Origin: Methylosarcina fibrata AML-C10
Lineage (GTDB): Bacteria > Pseudomonadota > Gammaproteobacteria > Methylococcales > Methylomonadaceae
Direction: 5' to 3'
Assembly (NCBI RefSeq): GCF_000372865.1
Contig: NZ_KB889965.1
Location: forward strand, 1,748,990-1,812,989
DNA length: 64,000 nucleotides
Part shown: positions 48,547 through 56,521 of the stretch, piece by piece
Layout: each line of letters opens with the position of its first letter
Numbering within the stretch: the stretch's first letter is position 1
Notes under the pieces: generated by a model
The model's database searches: none
Seen by the model: only the letters and a program-made list of their open reading frames with translations
What the model was told of the DNA's origin: nothing
Translations under genes and position numbers: made by a program

Positions 48547-48873
48547 TTCGGATTCCTGTTTTTTGTGTTTTGAATACACGGTAAAACAGGTTGCCGGGAA
48601 TGCAATACCTTACAAAACGTTATTATCGGGTTTTTTATTTTTTCAGCGAGGTCCGAAACTAAATTTTTCGCATTGTATAATGATAAGACCCTATGTGATC
48701 AGAATTGACATTGAAGGCACCCATCATGATAAGTACCTTTGCAAAATTATCCAGGCAGTGCTTTCAACAAAAGTGACTGATTTACATTGAAAATATTCTG
48801 TTTAAACCGCAGGAAAAATACCGGATTATTTTCGCCAATGTACTTAGTCTTCACACTTTAAACAAATTTTTCA
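48547..48873. other. Gap between divergent genes
   Basis: These 327 nt are AT-rich and hold no gene I can support. They must carry the start signals for the minus-strand DUF4942-like gene and for the plus-strand ParB-like gene. I saw no clear repeat or strong promoter pair. Confidence 0.5.
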
Positions 48874-49290
48874 ATGAAATTAAAAATAATCAAAAAATTT
48901 ACCCCTTGTCCTATTGACGATGGAGATGAGCTATTTCCGAATGGAATATTCGAATTCAACATTACAAAGATGCTCTCATTTATTGAAAAAAATCCTGATA
49001 AATTTGTTTTAGAACAAGTTTCAGTAACTAAATATAATCAAAATTTTTCTAATCTAAATGAACATCATATCAACTCTGTCGATATTTATCGTCCTGTTAT
49101 TTTTGCCGAAATAGCTCCTGGAAAATTTAATTTGATTGATGGCAATCATAGAATGGAAAAAGCTCGCAGATTAGGCACTAATACCATATCAGCATTCAAA
49201 CTAACTGTTGAACAACACATTAAATTTTTGACTACTGAAAAAGCTTATTTGGCTTATGTCGAATATTGGAATAGCAAGCTGAAAAGCTAA
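48874..49290 (+). CDS. Small ParB/sulfiredoxin-fold protein
   Basis: This protein of 138 residues has LIDGNHRMEKARRLG (about 88-102), the GxHR signature of the ParB/sulfiredoxin nuclease-like fold that binds or hydrolyses nucleotides. No helix-turn-helix follows, so it is not a full partition ParB. The gene is clearly more AT-rich than its neighbours and has no partner, which suggests recent gain. Its stop overlaps the stop of the convergent gene by 4 nt. Confidence 0.65.
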   Translation: MKLKIIKKFTPCPIDDGDELFPNGIFEFNITKMLSFIEKNPDKFVLEQVSVTKYNQNFSNLNEHHINSVDIYRPVIFAEIAPGKFNLIDGNHRMEKARRLGTNTISAFKLTVEQHIKFLTTEKAYLAYVEYWNSKLKS

Positions 49291-49703
49291 TATTTATTAC
49301 CCGGCCTAGATTTCGTCCTAAACAATCTCAGAATTTCCTTGTTCGACTCTGAGCGATCCATGACAAAAATCGCTCCTTCTCGACTCAACGCCATATCTAA
49401 TAAGGATTCCAAATAATTCCCGCATTCTTTTTGAACTTTGTCTTCCAGCTTACTCCGTGCTGAAACATACATGCTGACATAGCGCGAAGCATTCTTTTCG
49501 GCATCGTATTCAATCCGAATCCAGGCCTCGCCCGGTGGATCGTTGCTTTTGGTTTCGCCATCGGCTAGGAACAATACGGAATCGCCATGACGATCCTTGG
49601 CAATGGAAATGAATTCTTTCTGACTAACCTCTAATACTTCACCCGTAAAAGGCCAGCCTGATAACCCAATTCGTTGCAGAATCCAGCGTTTTTCCCAACG
49701 CAT
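49287..49703 (-). CDS. Hypothetical protein, 138 residues
   Basis: Not recognised. The protein begins MRWEKRWILQRIGLSGWPF, has a central beta-rich part with DPPGEAWIRIEYDAEK, and a helical C-terminal part ending in LRLFRTKSRPGNKY. It has no signal peptide or membrane segment. It converges with the ParB-fold gene and lies next to a decayed transporter gene in the same direction. Confidence 0.55.
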   Translation of the reverse strand: MRWEKRWILQRIGLSGWPFTGEVLEVSQKEFISIAKDRHGDSVLFLADGETKSNDPPGEAWIRIEYDAEKNASRYVSMYVSARSKLEDKVQKECGNYLESLLDMALSREGAIFVMDRSESNKEILRLFRTKSRPGNKY

Positions 49704-49747
49704 GTCGTCGTTGTCGACTTTTTTGGGTTAGGTCGAAGTGCGACTCT

Positions 49748-50480
49748 TTACCCATGAACCACCATGTAACCAGCAATGGTGACCAACAGAACAGCCACGA
49801 ACCGCTGAAATGTTTCATGAGGCATGCGCTCAATGACTCGCTTGACCGACCACGTTCCCAGCATCATCGCTCCCCATCAGCGCAGCCAGAAACCAAAGCT
49901 CCCGATCGAGAACAATATATTTCTGGTAGACCACGGTCTTTACGCCATGCATCACAAGCGCGGTCGTCGCCTCGCTGGCAATGTATGCAACTGGAGGCAA
50001 CCCGATCGACAGGAAGATGGCGGCGCCAAGAGGCCCAGCGCTGCCCACCAAACCCGACAGGAAGCCGACCACTCCTCCGCCCATCACCAACAGAATGGAG
50101 CTGCCTTTGAGCTTCAATACATCGAAATACTTCAGCGCAACGAATATCAGGATGACGGCACCAATCGCGCGCATGACCAAATCCTTCGGTAGCTGGATGA
50201 AGGACAAGGCGCCCAAGATGCTGAGAGGGATAGCCCCGAGGAGAAATAGCACGACCGGTTTCCAATGAATCTGTGAAAAGCCGAAGCCGGCCCTGGAGAG
50301 ATTGCCGATTAGCTGAGCGATGGTCAGCAACGGAACCGCATGCGTTACCCCCACGGTTTTAACGTGCAGCGGCAGCAGGAGTAGCGCGCCCCCAAATCCT
50401 GCCGCACCTGAAATTGCGGCGGCGGAGAATGCTGCGACAAAGAGGATGAGAAGTTCGAGCATCTGGTTCCATGGACCCAA
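49748..50480 (-). pseudogene. TauE/SafE-family sulfite exporter, frameshifted
   Basis: The frame from 50480 gives most of a TauE/SafE membrane protein (AAAISGAAGFGGALLLLPL, then VGFLSGLVGSAGPLGA, eight or so hydrophobic spans). After LAALMGS it goes out of frame and stops at 49830. Dropping one G near 49872 restores MMLGTWSVKRVIERMPHE and a final hydrophobic span ending at 49748, as expected for the family. It would export sulfite or related anions if intact; as it stands the last span is lost. Confidence 0.75.
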
Positions 50481-50567
50481 TTATTATCCAGACCGGGCTA
50501 ACATAGATATTTTTACAGTTTATTGTCAAGAATGAGCTTCAGTGTCATATTTTCTAAACTGTTTAAC

Positions 50568-50735
50568 CTACATTTCATGATTGATGTTGTGCAGCGATTC
50601 GTTGCTCAGTCCACCTTCGGCGAAAACCAGATGCACGGTCAACGCAGTTTCGGTGGTGCTAAGCCCCCCAAATGTGCAAATGATGCGCATCGGTAACGGT
50701 CGACAACCCCAGTAAATAGTTATGCACTGCCGCCA
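50568..50735 (-). pseudogene. CzcD-type cation efflux, C-terminal fragment
   Basis: The end of the frame reads GLSTTETALTVHLVFAEGG, the typical cytoplasmic tail of CDF/CzcD metal exporters. One frame over and just upstream, VTDAHHLHIWG is the segment that normally comes directly before it. So a CzcD end with a frameshift has been joined behind a hemerythrin fragment. No membrane part is present. Confidence 0.65.
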
Positions 50736-50738
50736 CAG

Positions 50739-51026
50739 GATTTCATCATAGATGAGCAAAATGCGGTCGAGCACGCCATGCTCGCGCATCAGATCTTCCA
50801 CTGGAGAGACTTCTTCAACCTTGTCCTGCTTCGTCTGTTTCATAGAGCCTCTTCGGACAAAGGCAATCGTAGGCTGCACGAATACCGCCGTCCCACATGC
50901 TAAGACGCCGGCTTTTTGGATAAATTGTCTGCGTGTCGTGTTTTGCTGCAAGTCCAAGCGATAACCACCAATGTGGTTTATGCAATCGCGGGTAAATCCG
51001 GTGAAGTTAAATAGGAATGCCCGCAA
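50739..51026 (-). pseudogene. Tat-exported hemerythrin-like protein, N-terminal fragment
   Basis: The frame has a twin-arginine signal (TTRRQFIQKAGVLACGTAVF, Arg pair at 32-33) and then SPVEDLMREHGVLDRILLIY, the first helix of a hemerythrin HHE domain with its metal-binding His. It then runs into the CzcD fragment, so the four-helix bundle is cut off. The natural start may be near the QQNTTRR segment rather than at 51026. Confidence 0.65.
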
Positions 51027-51257
51027 TGATCATTAAAGCCGACAATCGACAGGATTAACTGCGATTGTGGCTTTTGGATTGATGCCAGCCAATAAGCTCT
51101 TGCACCACGTTCAATCACAATGGTCGTTTCATAAATTATGAGATCCGACATTTAGCTCGCTTTACAAGGTTAATTTTTTGGATAAATATAAGGATAAAGG
51201 GATAAGGGGCGAAAAAATCTATTTTTGTTTATAAAAATTATTTATTTATATTTTATA

Positions 51258-51534
51258 CCCGTACCCAATACCTACCGACGGCACCAAAGTTATCCACAGA
51301 TTTGACTGTTTTCAAGCCTAAAATCTGTATCCCGTACCTTATACCTACCGCTTTTTTTGACACCCGTACCTCATACCTACCGAATTTTTCATGGGGTGTA
51401 CCCTATACCTACCGTTTGTTTCTTTCAAAAACCTGATTTCTAGCTCTCGATTTACACCCCCGTACCCTATACCTACCGAATGGTGTACTCTAAACCTACC
51501 GAAAAAGTCTATAACCCGTACTCTATACCTACCG
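51258..51534 (-). repeat. Seven iterons
   Basis: Seven 20-nt copies close to cccgtaccctatacctaccg lie at 51258-51277, 51331-51350, 51363-51382, 51395-51414, 51459-51478, 51482-51501 and 51515-51534. All face the same way. The core tacctaccg is kept in five; one has taaacctaccg and two start with ggtg in place of cccg. Distances between copies vary (32, 64, 23, 33, 73 nt), unlike a CRISPR array. Confidence 0.88.
51290..51298 (+). promoter_or_regulatory. DnaA box
   Basis: TTATCCACA is a perfect match to the DnaA box consensus. It stands between the first and second iteron, as in many iteron plasmids that need host DnaA. Confidence 0.75.
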
Positions 51535-52626
51535 CTATTTGTCCGACTTTTCCTTAACAAGATTCGCGTTTGCATTTGCCTTTTTCGACTCGCTTGAAAA
51601 TTTTCCTGCCGGGTAGGTTGTGTAAATAACATCTTGAACTTTCCCCCTTTCACTAAGAACTTTCGATTCTTCGAAAGGAATTAGACTTTCTGTTCCGTAT
51701 ATGCTCAAAAGTTTCGGTTCTAATATCCCTTTATTGACCAGTTCTGTAAGCGAATTCCTTACGTATTGCATCGCTTTTCGATGGCTACCGAAGCTTTCAA
51801 GTAAACCGCTATCCCGCTTGATCGTGCTGAAACGAATTTCAAATTTTTGGCCGATTGCGGCATAAGTGAATTTGGCTACGAGGTACTTATGTAACCATCG
51901 AGTAAGTTGCGTATCGTGCGACATCATCAATTCGTAGTTGAACTGCCGGTAGTCCATAGCTCGAAGCGCTTTGGTAATCAACGGATGAAATTCCACATAC
52001 CACCTTGCATTTGGGTCCTCAGCAAGATCAAACCGGGAAACTGACGACAACCACTTAAAGTAGTTGCAGGTGTCAAAAATTTTTGTTTTGTTGTTTTCTG
52101 CTGTAATTTCGATCGAACTGCGAGCCATGATGCGAAGGCTCTGGACTATTTCCTGGTAGGATCTTGTATGACCTCTTTTTTTGAGTTCTTTGCGCAACTG
52201 ATGGATTGAAAAACAAACACCATACCCGGATTCGTCGTGATAGCCATGATTTTGCAATGTTGCTATTTTTCGAAGTGCGGCCTCGATCAGTTCTTCATTC
52301 CCGCCTGGGTAATATTCGGTAATAACCCCGTTTTCGATAAGTCTCGCCGGCTGTATCTCAATCTTAATTTTGCTGCCCTGATATAAGCTGTTTCTAACAA
52401 GTAGTTGAGGGAAAATTCCCTCTTTTCGCAGTTTGTAAGCCCATTGCCGCGAAACAGAATAGAGCGGCAAGCAATCCCACAATGGGATTGCGTTGGACAT
52501 TTTTTCACGCTGATCTTCGTTGTTGCACAGAAACGTTTGGAACAAGTCGATTTGCTTACAAACAAATGCTTCTTTCGATGGTGGATTGAATTTATTTTCG
52601 TTATCGGTTTTTTCAGATGATGACAT
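51535..52626 (-). CDS. Plasmid replication initiator (Rep)
   Basis: This 363-residue protein has the build of iteron-binding Rep proteins with two winged-helix parts: an N-terminal one (FSIHQLRKELKKRGHTRSYQ) and a second in the middle (FEIRFSTIKRDSGLLESFGS). A Lys/Ala/Asn-rich tail follows. The first 60 residues hold PLWDCLPLYSVSRQWAYKLR. The iterons start one base after its stop, which ties it to the origin. I cannot name the plasmid incompatibility group. It is divergent from the recombination cluster; about 160 nt lie between. Confidence 0.75.
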   Translation of the reverse strand: MSSSEKTDNENKFNPPSKEAFVCKQIDLFQTFLCNNEDQREKMSNAIPLWDCLPLYSVSRQWAYKLRKEGIFPQLLVRNSLYQGSKIKIEIQPARLIENGVITEYYPGGNEELIEAALRKIATLQNHGYHDESGYGVCFSIHQLRKELKKRGHTRSYQEIVQSLRIMARSSIEITAENNKTKIFDTCNYFKWLSSVSRFDLAEDPNARWYVEFHPLITKALRAMDYRQFNYELMMSHDTQLTRWLHKYLVAKFTYAAIGQKFEIRFSTIKRDSGLLESFGSHRKAMQYVRNSLTELVNKGILEPKLLSIYGTESLIPFEESKVLSERGKVQDVIYTTYPAGKFSSESKKANANANLVKEKSDK

Positions 52627-52784
52627 GACCGCAAACCGCGTCGCCCAAACTATTTCTCATCCTAAGCACATTCGAAAAATTGCAACGGGGTGAATGACGC
52701 GAGAAAAACGACTCTTTTGTTTTGCGGACGCTGAAAGGCAAGCTATTTCAAGCTTCTTTTGAAATTCACAATCGGTACAAGTCA

Positions 52785-52932
52785 GGCATAATGTCGATAG
52801 CGTCTTTCCCGATCGCTCTTGGGGAGTGATTCGGAAAGACGGATTTTTGCAGCCCTCTAAGAGGACTCAAAAGCAAGTGCCAGTTCAGCACTCAAAAATA
52901 AAGAACCTGTTAAGCGCCTTCGGCGTGATTTT
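52785..52932 (+). promoter_or_regulatory. Promoter and structured leader, copy A
   Basis: The block begins with a -10-like CATAAT (52787-52792). Right after the expected start of RNA comes a hairpin CGTCTTTCC/GGAAAGACG (arms near 52801 and 52832) followed by ATTTTT, like an early terminator. Then comes a well-kept stretch with AGTGC/GCACT and CGCC/GGCG small hairpins, the last followed by a T run. The same block occurs at 60163-60309; loop bases differ while stems are kept. No clear -35 was found. Confidence 0.7.
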
Positions 52933-52935
52933 TAA

Positions 52936-53003
52936 ACCCAACAAGGGAAACACTTTCCCTTGTTGGAGTGGTGTTTCCCTTTATTTTTTGGAGAAACACC
53001 ATG
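52936..53003 (+). promoter_or_regulatory. Leader switch 1 (before the 46-residue ORF)
   Basis: The outer stem is CCC/GG; the inner hairpin is CAAGGGAAA/TTTCCCTTG. GGGAAACAC (52945-52953) can pair fully with GTGTTTCCC (52971-52979), which a T run follows. The same GGTGTTT can pair with AAACACC next to the SD (GGAG, 52990) of the ATG at 53001. These pairings exclude one another. Confidence 0.65.
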
Positions 53004-53141
53004 AGAACGTTCATTGTCATTGCCATATTCCTTTATGGCATCGGAACCGCATTGTCTGTAGCCAAGGATACCTTGGATACTGGCAAATCATTGATTGCCA
53101 ACCGGCAGGCTCAAATTGAAGCCGTTTTGGCTTCTAATTAA
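53001..53141 (+). CDS. Small membrane protein, 46 residues
   Basis: The frame codes for 46 residues: a hydrophobic N-terminal span (FIVIAIFLYGIGTALSV) and a short charged tail (AKDTLDTGKSLIANRQAQIE). It begins directly after a strong SD (GGAGAAACACC) and its TAA overlaps the next leader. Conserved position in front of ssb and a full leader of its own make it a likely real gene. Function unknown. Confidence 0.6.
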   Translation: MRTFIVIAIFLYGIGTALSVAKDTLDTGKSLIANRQAQIEAVLASN

Positions 53142-53220
53142 ACCCTTTGGGAGATCTTTCACTCCCTGCGGGTGCATTGGTCTCCTTTATTACTTTCTTT
53201 TCATTAGGAGAACCAACATG
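53140..53220 (+). promoter_or_regulatory. Leader switch 2 (before ssb)
   Basis: The outer stem is CCC/GGG; the inner hairpin is GGGAG/CTCCC. GGAGATC (53150-53156) can pair with GGTCTCC (53179-53185), which a T-rich run follows. TTGGTCTCC (53177-53185) can also pair with GGAGAACCAA (53207-53216), the SD region of ssb. The bases differ from leader 1 but pairing is kept. Confidence 0.65.
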
Positions 53221-53649
53221 TATAACAAATCTACAATCATCGGCCGTTTAGGAACCGACCCGGAAATTCGTTATAGCGCTGACCAAAAGGCCATTGCCAA
53301 TTTGAGAGTGGCTACTACGGAATCCTGGAAAGATCGTCAATCCGGCGAACGCAAGGAGAAAACGGAATGGCACCGTGTCGTTCTGTTTGGAAAACTTACC
53401 GAAACCGCGCGCGACCATCTCAAAAAAGGTGCTTTAGTCTTGTTTGAGGGTCCGTCACGTACACGTAAATGGCAAGATAAAGATGGTAAAGATCAGTACA
53501 CGACGGAAATCCATGCAGAAGTCATGAAGATGCTTGGTTCTAAGTCATCCTCCTCTTCTGCTGCTGGTACTTCCTCACCCTCGCAAGCGCATCACTCTGA
53601 TGATTATCCACACGATAATTTTGACGATTTTGATGACATTGCATTCTAG
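53218..53649 (+). CDS. ssb: Single-stranded DNA-binding protein
   Basis: This 143-residue protein has an OB-fold (STIIGRLGTDPEIRYSADQK, then EKTEWHRVVLFGKL and EGPSRTRKWQDKDG) and a disordered Ser-rich linker ending in an acidic tip DDFDDIAF, the usual place for protein partners. It protects single strands for the Bet/Exo annealing system encoded downstream. The ATG at 53218 follows GGAG and is inside the frame that begins earlier. Confidence 0.92.
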   Translation: MYNKSTIIGRLGTDPEIRYSADQKAIANLRVATTESWKDRQSGERKEKTEWHRVVLFGKLTETARDHLKKGALVLFEGPSRTRKWQDKDGKDQYTTEIHAEVMKMLGSKSSSSSAAGTSSPSQAHHSDDYPHDNFDDFDDIAF

Positions 53650-53696
53650 AGTACCCACGGCGTTGCTCCGTCATTGAGCTTAGCAATTTCTTAGCT

Positions 53697-53774
53697 TTTC
53701 CCTTTGGGACATCATTTGCCCCTTGGGTCTCATGGTGTTCCTTTCTTAATTTCATTTTTTGGAGAAACACCATG
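53697..53774 (+). promoter_or_regulatory. Leader switch 3 (before bet)
   Basis: The outer stem is CCC/GGG and the inner hairpin GGG/CCC. GGGACATCA (53706-53714) can pair with TGGTGTTCC (53733-53741) with two G-U pairs; a T-rich run follows. TGGTGTT can also pair with AACACCA of the SD region (53761-53772), which covers the start codon. Confidence 0.65.
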
Positions 53775-54749
53775 ACTTCTAATGCTAAAAATTCGTCAAA
53801 CACACTAGTCAAAAAATTCGCCGATAAATTCAATTTTCCAGACGAAAAAAAATTGATTGATACCTTGAAAGCCACTGCTTTCAAAATTAAAGACGGTGTT
53901 GTCACGGATGAGCAAATGAGCGCTCTGTTGATTGTTGCTGATCAATACGGCCTCAATCCTTTTACCAAGGAAATTTTTGCTTATCCCGATAAGCAGAATG
54001 GCATCGTTCCTGTTGTGTCTGTTGATGGTTGGTCTCGGATCATCAATCAGCATTCCGACATGGACGGCTTAGAGTTCATCTATTCGGATGATGTCGTCGA
54101 TTTGCCAGATGCCAAGCCTTGTTCGTCCTGGATCGAGTGCGTGATCTATCGAAAAGGTCGCTCACATCCCGTTCGAGTCAAGGAATTTCTGGATGAGGTT
54201 TATCGGCCACCGTTTGAGGGCACCAATCAAAAAACTGGCGCTCCATACAAATCATCAGGTCCTTGGCAATCCCATACCAAACGGATGCTACGCCATAAAT
54301 CATTGATTCAGTGCTCGCGTATTGCCTTTGGTTTCGTCGGTATCTATGATCAAGATGAAGCTGAACGCATTATTGAAGGTCAAGCAGAAATCATGATTGA
54401 TCCAGCTGCCATGGAGCCCAGTGACAATGCTAAGCGCATTCTTCCAAAGCTCATCAAAAGAGCCTCTGAAAATGCGTCATGGCAAGCCGCACTTGATTAT
54501 GCCGGTGAAAACTTCTCTGGCATTGATTTGAACTTCATTACGCAGGAACTCAATAAGGCCAAAGTTGCTGCTGAAGCCGCATTACCTTCTGCTCACAATG
54601 AAACCAAATCACCTCACCAAAACGCTTCAGCGCCTGACCAGAGGGAACCCGTTCCTACTGTTGCCACTACACAGGCAGCACGGGGAGCAACTGTCAATAA
54701 CAAACCACACAGACAGCATTTGTCTGAAGATCGCAACGCTTTAGGATGA
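53772..54749 (+). CDS. bet: Single-strand annealing protein (Bet/RecT family)
   Basis: This 325-residue protein matches the phage Bet/RecT family: LLIVADQYGLNPFTKEIFAY, VPVVSVDGWSRIIN, PWQSHTKRMLRHKSLIQCSR. Such proteins anneal single strands and work with a partner exonuclease. A variable Pro/Ala-rich tail follows residue 260. Gene order ssb, bet, exo recalls SXT/R391 elements and IncA/C plasmids. A T-rich leader and GGAG precede it. Confidence 0.9.
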   Translation: MTSNAKNSSNTLVKKFADKFNFPDEKKLIDTLKATAFKIKDGVVTDEQMSALLIVADQYGLNPFTKEIFAYPDKQNGIVPVVSVDGWSRIINQHSDMDGLEFIYSDDVVDLPDAKPCSSWIECVIYRKGRSHPVRVKEFLDEVYRPPFEGTNQKTGAPYKSSGPWQSHTKRMLRHKSLIQCSRIAFGFVGIYDQDEAERIIEGQAEIMIDPAAMEPSDNAKRILPKLIKRASENASWQAALDYAGENFSGIDLNFITQELNKAKVAAEAALPSAHNETKSPHQNASAPDQREPVPTVATTQAARGATVNNKPHRQHLSEDRNALG

Positions 54750-54766
54750 TTTGTCTGCTTTCGTTC

Positions 54767-54839
54767 AACCCTAATGGGCATCCTTTAGGCCCATTTTGGA
54801 ATTTCATGATGCCTCAACTTTTTTGGGAGAGTCATCATG
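54767..54839 (+). promoter_or_regulatory. Leader switch 4 (before the 42-residue ORF)
   Basis: The inner hairpin is ATGGGC/GCCCAT. GGGCATC (54776-54782) can pair with GATGCCT (54808-54814). CATGATG (54805-54811) can pair with CATCATG (54833-54839), which includes the start codon. A T run lies between them. Confidence 0.65.
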
Positions 54840-54965
54840 ATCAGAAACTTAATTTTGGCAGTATTAGGTTATTTCTCAATCGCAATCCTGTTCATGGCAA
54901 GCATGCTTGGAAAACAAATTTGCACCGAACTTTGGAATGACATGTTTCGAGTTTTGATGCAGTAA
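54837..54965 (+). CDS. Small membrane protein, 42 residues
   Basis: The 42-residue frame has one hydrophobic span (LILAVLGYFSIAILFMASML) and a short tail with KQICTELWNDMFRVLMQ. It has its own leader of the switch type and GGGAG upstream. No family is known to me. Confidence 0.55.
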   Translation: MIRNLILAVLGYFSIAILFMASMLGKQICTELWNDMFRVLMQ

Positions 54966-54980
54966 TTTTCTATATTTTTC

Positions 54981-55054
54981 ACCCACATGGGCGTCCTTGA
55001 TGCCCAATGGGGTCTTGTGACGCCCTTCTTTTTCCTTATTTGGAGGCCGTTATG
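54981..55054 (+). promoter_or_regulatory. Leader switch 5 (before the 56-residue ORF)
   Basis: The outer stem is CCC/GGG and the inner hairpin TGGGC/GCCCA. GGGCGTC (54989-54995) can pair fully with GACGCCC (55019-55025), followed by TTCTTTTT. The RBS region GGAGGCCGTT can pair only imperfectly with the same segment. Confidence 0.6.
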
Positions 55055-55222
55055 AGTTCTATCGTTTTAAATTCGCTTTTTTATTCACGGGATTACAGTG
55101 AGTACGATAAGCCTACGTTCTTGCGCAAACATGGCAGTGTATTCCGGGAAAGGTTCTGGAAACCCATTCACCAGCCGCATAAAAGCCGCTTTACTCGTAC
55201 TCACTCCGGGGATCTCCAATGA
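55052..55222 (+). CDS. Small basic protein, 56 residues
   Basis: The frame codes for 56 residues rich in Arg, Lys, His and aromatic residues (FYSRDYSEYDKPTFLRKHG, then RFWKPIHQPHKSRF). The stop overlaps the exo start by 4 nt (ATGA). The gene has its own leader; exo has none, so exo expression should depend on this frame. Function unknown. Confidence 0.6.
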   Translation: MSSIVLNSLFYSRDYSEYDKPTFLRKHGSVFRERFWKPIHQPHKSRFTRTHSGDLQ

Positions 55223-56280
55223 AAATTGTGGACATTCCCCAGAGAACACCTGAGTGGCACCAATGGCGAAATGAAGGCGTCACCGCTTCTGAAGCGGACA
55301 TAGTTCTGGGGATTAGTTCCTACAAAACGAGATACCGGCTTTATGCTGAGAAGAAAGGTCTGATTCTTCCTGAGAATCTCGATCACAATCCGCATGTTAG
55401 ACGCGGTATTCGATTGGAACCTGTCGCCAGACGAGCGTTTGAAAATCGACATAACACGATGCTGTTACCCGTTTGTGCCGAATCTGATGAACACCCGTTC
55501 ATTCGCGCTTCGTTTGACGGTATTGACGACAACGGCGTCCCCGTTGAAATCAAAGCGCCAACCGAAGCCAACTTTCGTGACGCCCAGTGTGTTGAAGATC
55601 CTGAAACATCTTCTTTCATTTCAGAAGAGGATTTTCGCGATGCTCAACAAAATCGAAAGGAATCCAAGTTATACAAGCGCTATTTCTTTCAAGTTCAGCA
55701 ACAGATTTTGGTTGCAAATTCGGACAGCGCTTGGCTTTCGCTTTATCTCAATGAATGCGAGTATCTGGATATTCCGATTCTTCGTGATGACAACGTCATT
55801 AACGCGATCATTTTTGAAGCAAGAAAATTTTGGGAATGCTTGAAGACCAATACACCTCCAGAGAGAGATCCAAACCGGGATGTTTTCATACCTTATGGTG
55901 TACAGTTCGATCAGTGGAATACGTTGGCTTCCTCATACCACAATGCCGAGAGTTTGATTTTGGATTACAAGTCCAAAATTAAGGCACTTGAAGAAGAGCA
56001 AACTCAAATCGAAAACAATTTGCTGCAATTGATGGGAGATTTTGCTCATGCCGAAAGTGCTGGATTGCGTGTTAGTCGTTATCTACAGCAAGGCAACATT
56101 GATTACAGGGCAGCCCTGAAATCAATAGTTCCCGATCTTGATCCAGCTGTTTTAGAGCAGTTCAGGAAATCGCCTTCTGAGCGTTCGCGTTTCACGATCA
56201 AAGATGAAGGCAATGCTTCCGTGCCTTATTCCATGGAAGAAATCATGTCTTCCGCCCAACAAGATGATTTTTGGTTTTAG
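55219..56280 (+). CDS. exo: YqaJ-type recombination exonuclease
   Basis: This 353-residue protein is a YqaJ/lambda-exo type nuclease with a PD-(D/E)XK core: a start RTPEWHQWRNEGVTASEA, then RGIRLEPVAR (acidic Glu), ASFDGIDD (Asp) and VEIKAPTE (Glu-Lys). It should chew the 5' strand of double-stranded ends to feed the Bet annealing protein. A helical coiled stretch (LILDYKSKIKALEEEQTQIE) lies near residue 250. Translation is coupled to the small ORF upstream by an ATGA overlap. Confidence 0.88.
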   Translation: MKIVDIPQRTPEWHQWRNEGVTASEADIVLGISSYKTRYRLYAEKKGLILPENLDHNPHVRRGIRLEPVARRAFENRHNTMLLPVCAESDEHPFIRASFDGIDDNGVPVEIKAPTEANFRDAQCVEDPETSSFISEEDFRDAQQNRKESKLYKRYFFQVQQQILVANSDSAWLSLYLNECEYLDIPILRDDNVINAIIFEARKFWECLKTNTPPERDPNRDVFIPYGVQFDQWNTLASSYHNAESLILDYKSKIKALEEEQTQIENNLLQLMGDFAHAESAGLRVSRYLQQGNIDYRAALKSIVPDLDPAVLEQFRKSPSERSRFTIKDEGNASVPYSMEEIMSSAQQDDFWF

Positions 56281-56305
56281 CTAGCCATTAGTCATTTTTT
56301 CATTT

Positions 56306-56371
56306 ACCCACCGGGGAACCTCGTCCCCGTTTGGGTGCGCACGTTCCCCTTGTTTTTTTGGAGGTGCCATG
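56306..56371 (+). promoter_or_regulatory. Leader switch 6 (before the ORF pair at 56369/56371)
   Basis: The outer stem is ACCCA/TGGGT (56306-56310, 56332-56336) and the inner hairpin CGGGGA/TCCCCG. GGGGAAC (56313-56319) pairs fully with GTTCCCC (56343-56349), followed by TTGTTTTTTT. Pairing of the RBS GGAGGTGCC with GCAC is weaker here. Confidence 0.6.
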
Positions 56372-56521
56372 TGCGCAAAATATACTTCAAAGGCAAAGAT
56401 CGTACTTTCAATTGGGATTTATTTGACGATTGGGCTTGGCTATTTGGTCCGGAACCTGTCGTTGATGAAATTCCGTCGTGGTCCGAACAAGACATCATGC
56501 ACATCAGCGAATGTCTTCTAG
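56369..56521 (+). CDS. Possible 50-residue membrane ORF overlapping the next gene
   Basis: The ATG that follows the SD directly (GGAGGTGCC-ATG) opens a 50-residue frame with one strong hydrophobic span (KIVLSIGIYLTIGLGYLV). It lies in a different frame inside the 117-residue gene that starts two bases later with GTG. Small membrane ORFs stand at other leaders of this cluster, which favours a real product; it may equally be chance. Confidence 0.35.
   Translation: MCAKYTSKAKIVLSIGIYLTIGLGYLVRNLSLMKFRRGPNKTSCTSANVF

Larger units (their letters stand above)
51170..51540. other. Candidate vegetative origin (oriV)
   Basis: The region has the parts of an iteron origin in order: an AT-rich stretch (about 51170-51257), a first iteron, a perfect DnaA box and six more iterons, directly beside the rep gene. 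The arrangement implies that Rep binds the iterons and DnaA helps to open the AT-rich part. Confidence 0.8.

Noticed and set aside
49754-50535. Long plus-strand frames opposite the TauE/SafE gene
   Set aside because: They are basic, low-complexity shadows of the membrane protein frame with no start signals.
51258-51534. Regular short repeats that could be a CRISPR array
   Set aside because: The gaps between copies vary from 3 to about 73 nt and the repeats lie beside rep with a DnaA box, so they are iterons.
51345-51653. Open frame on the minus strand across the iterons
   Set aside because: Its repeated GRYRV-type peptide is only the translation of the iterons.
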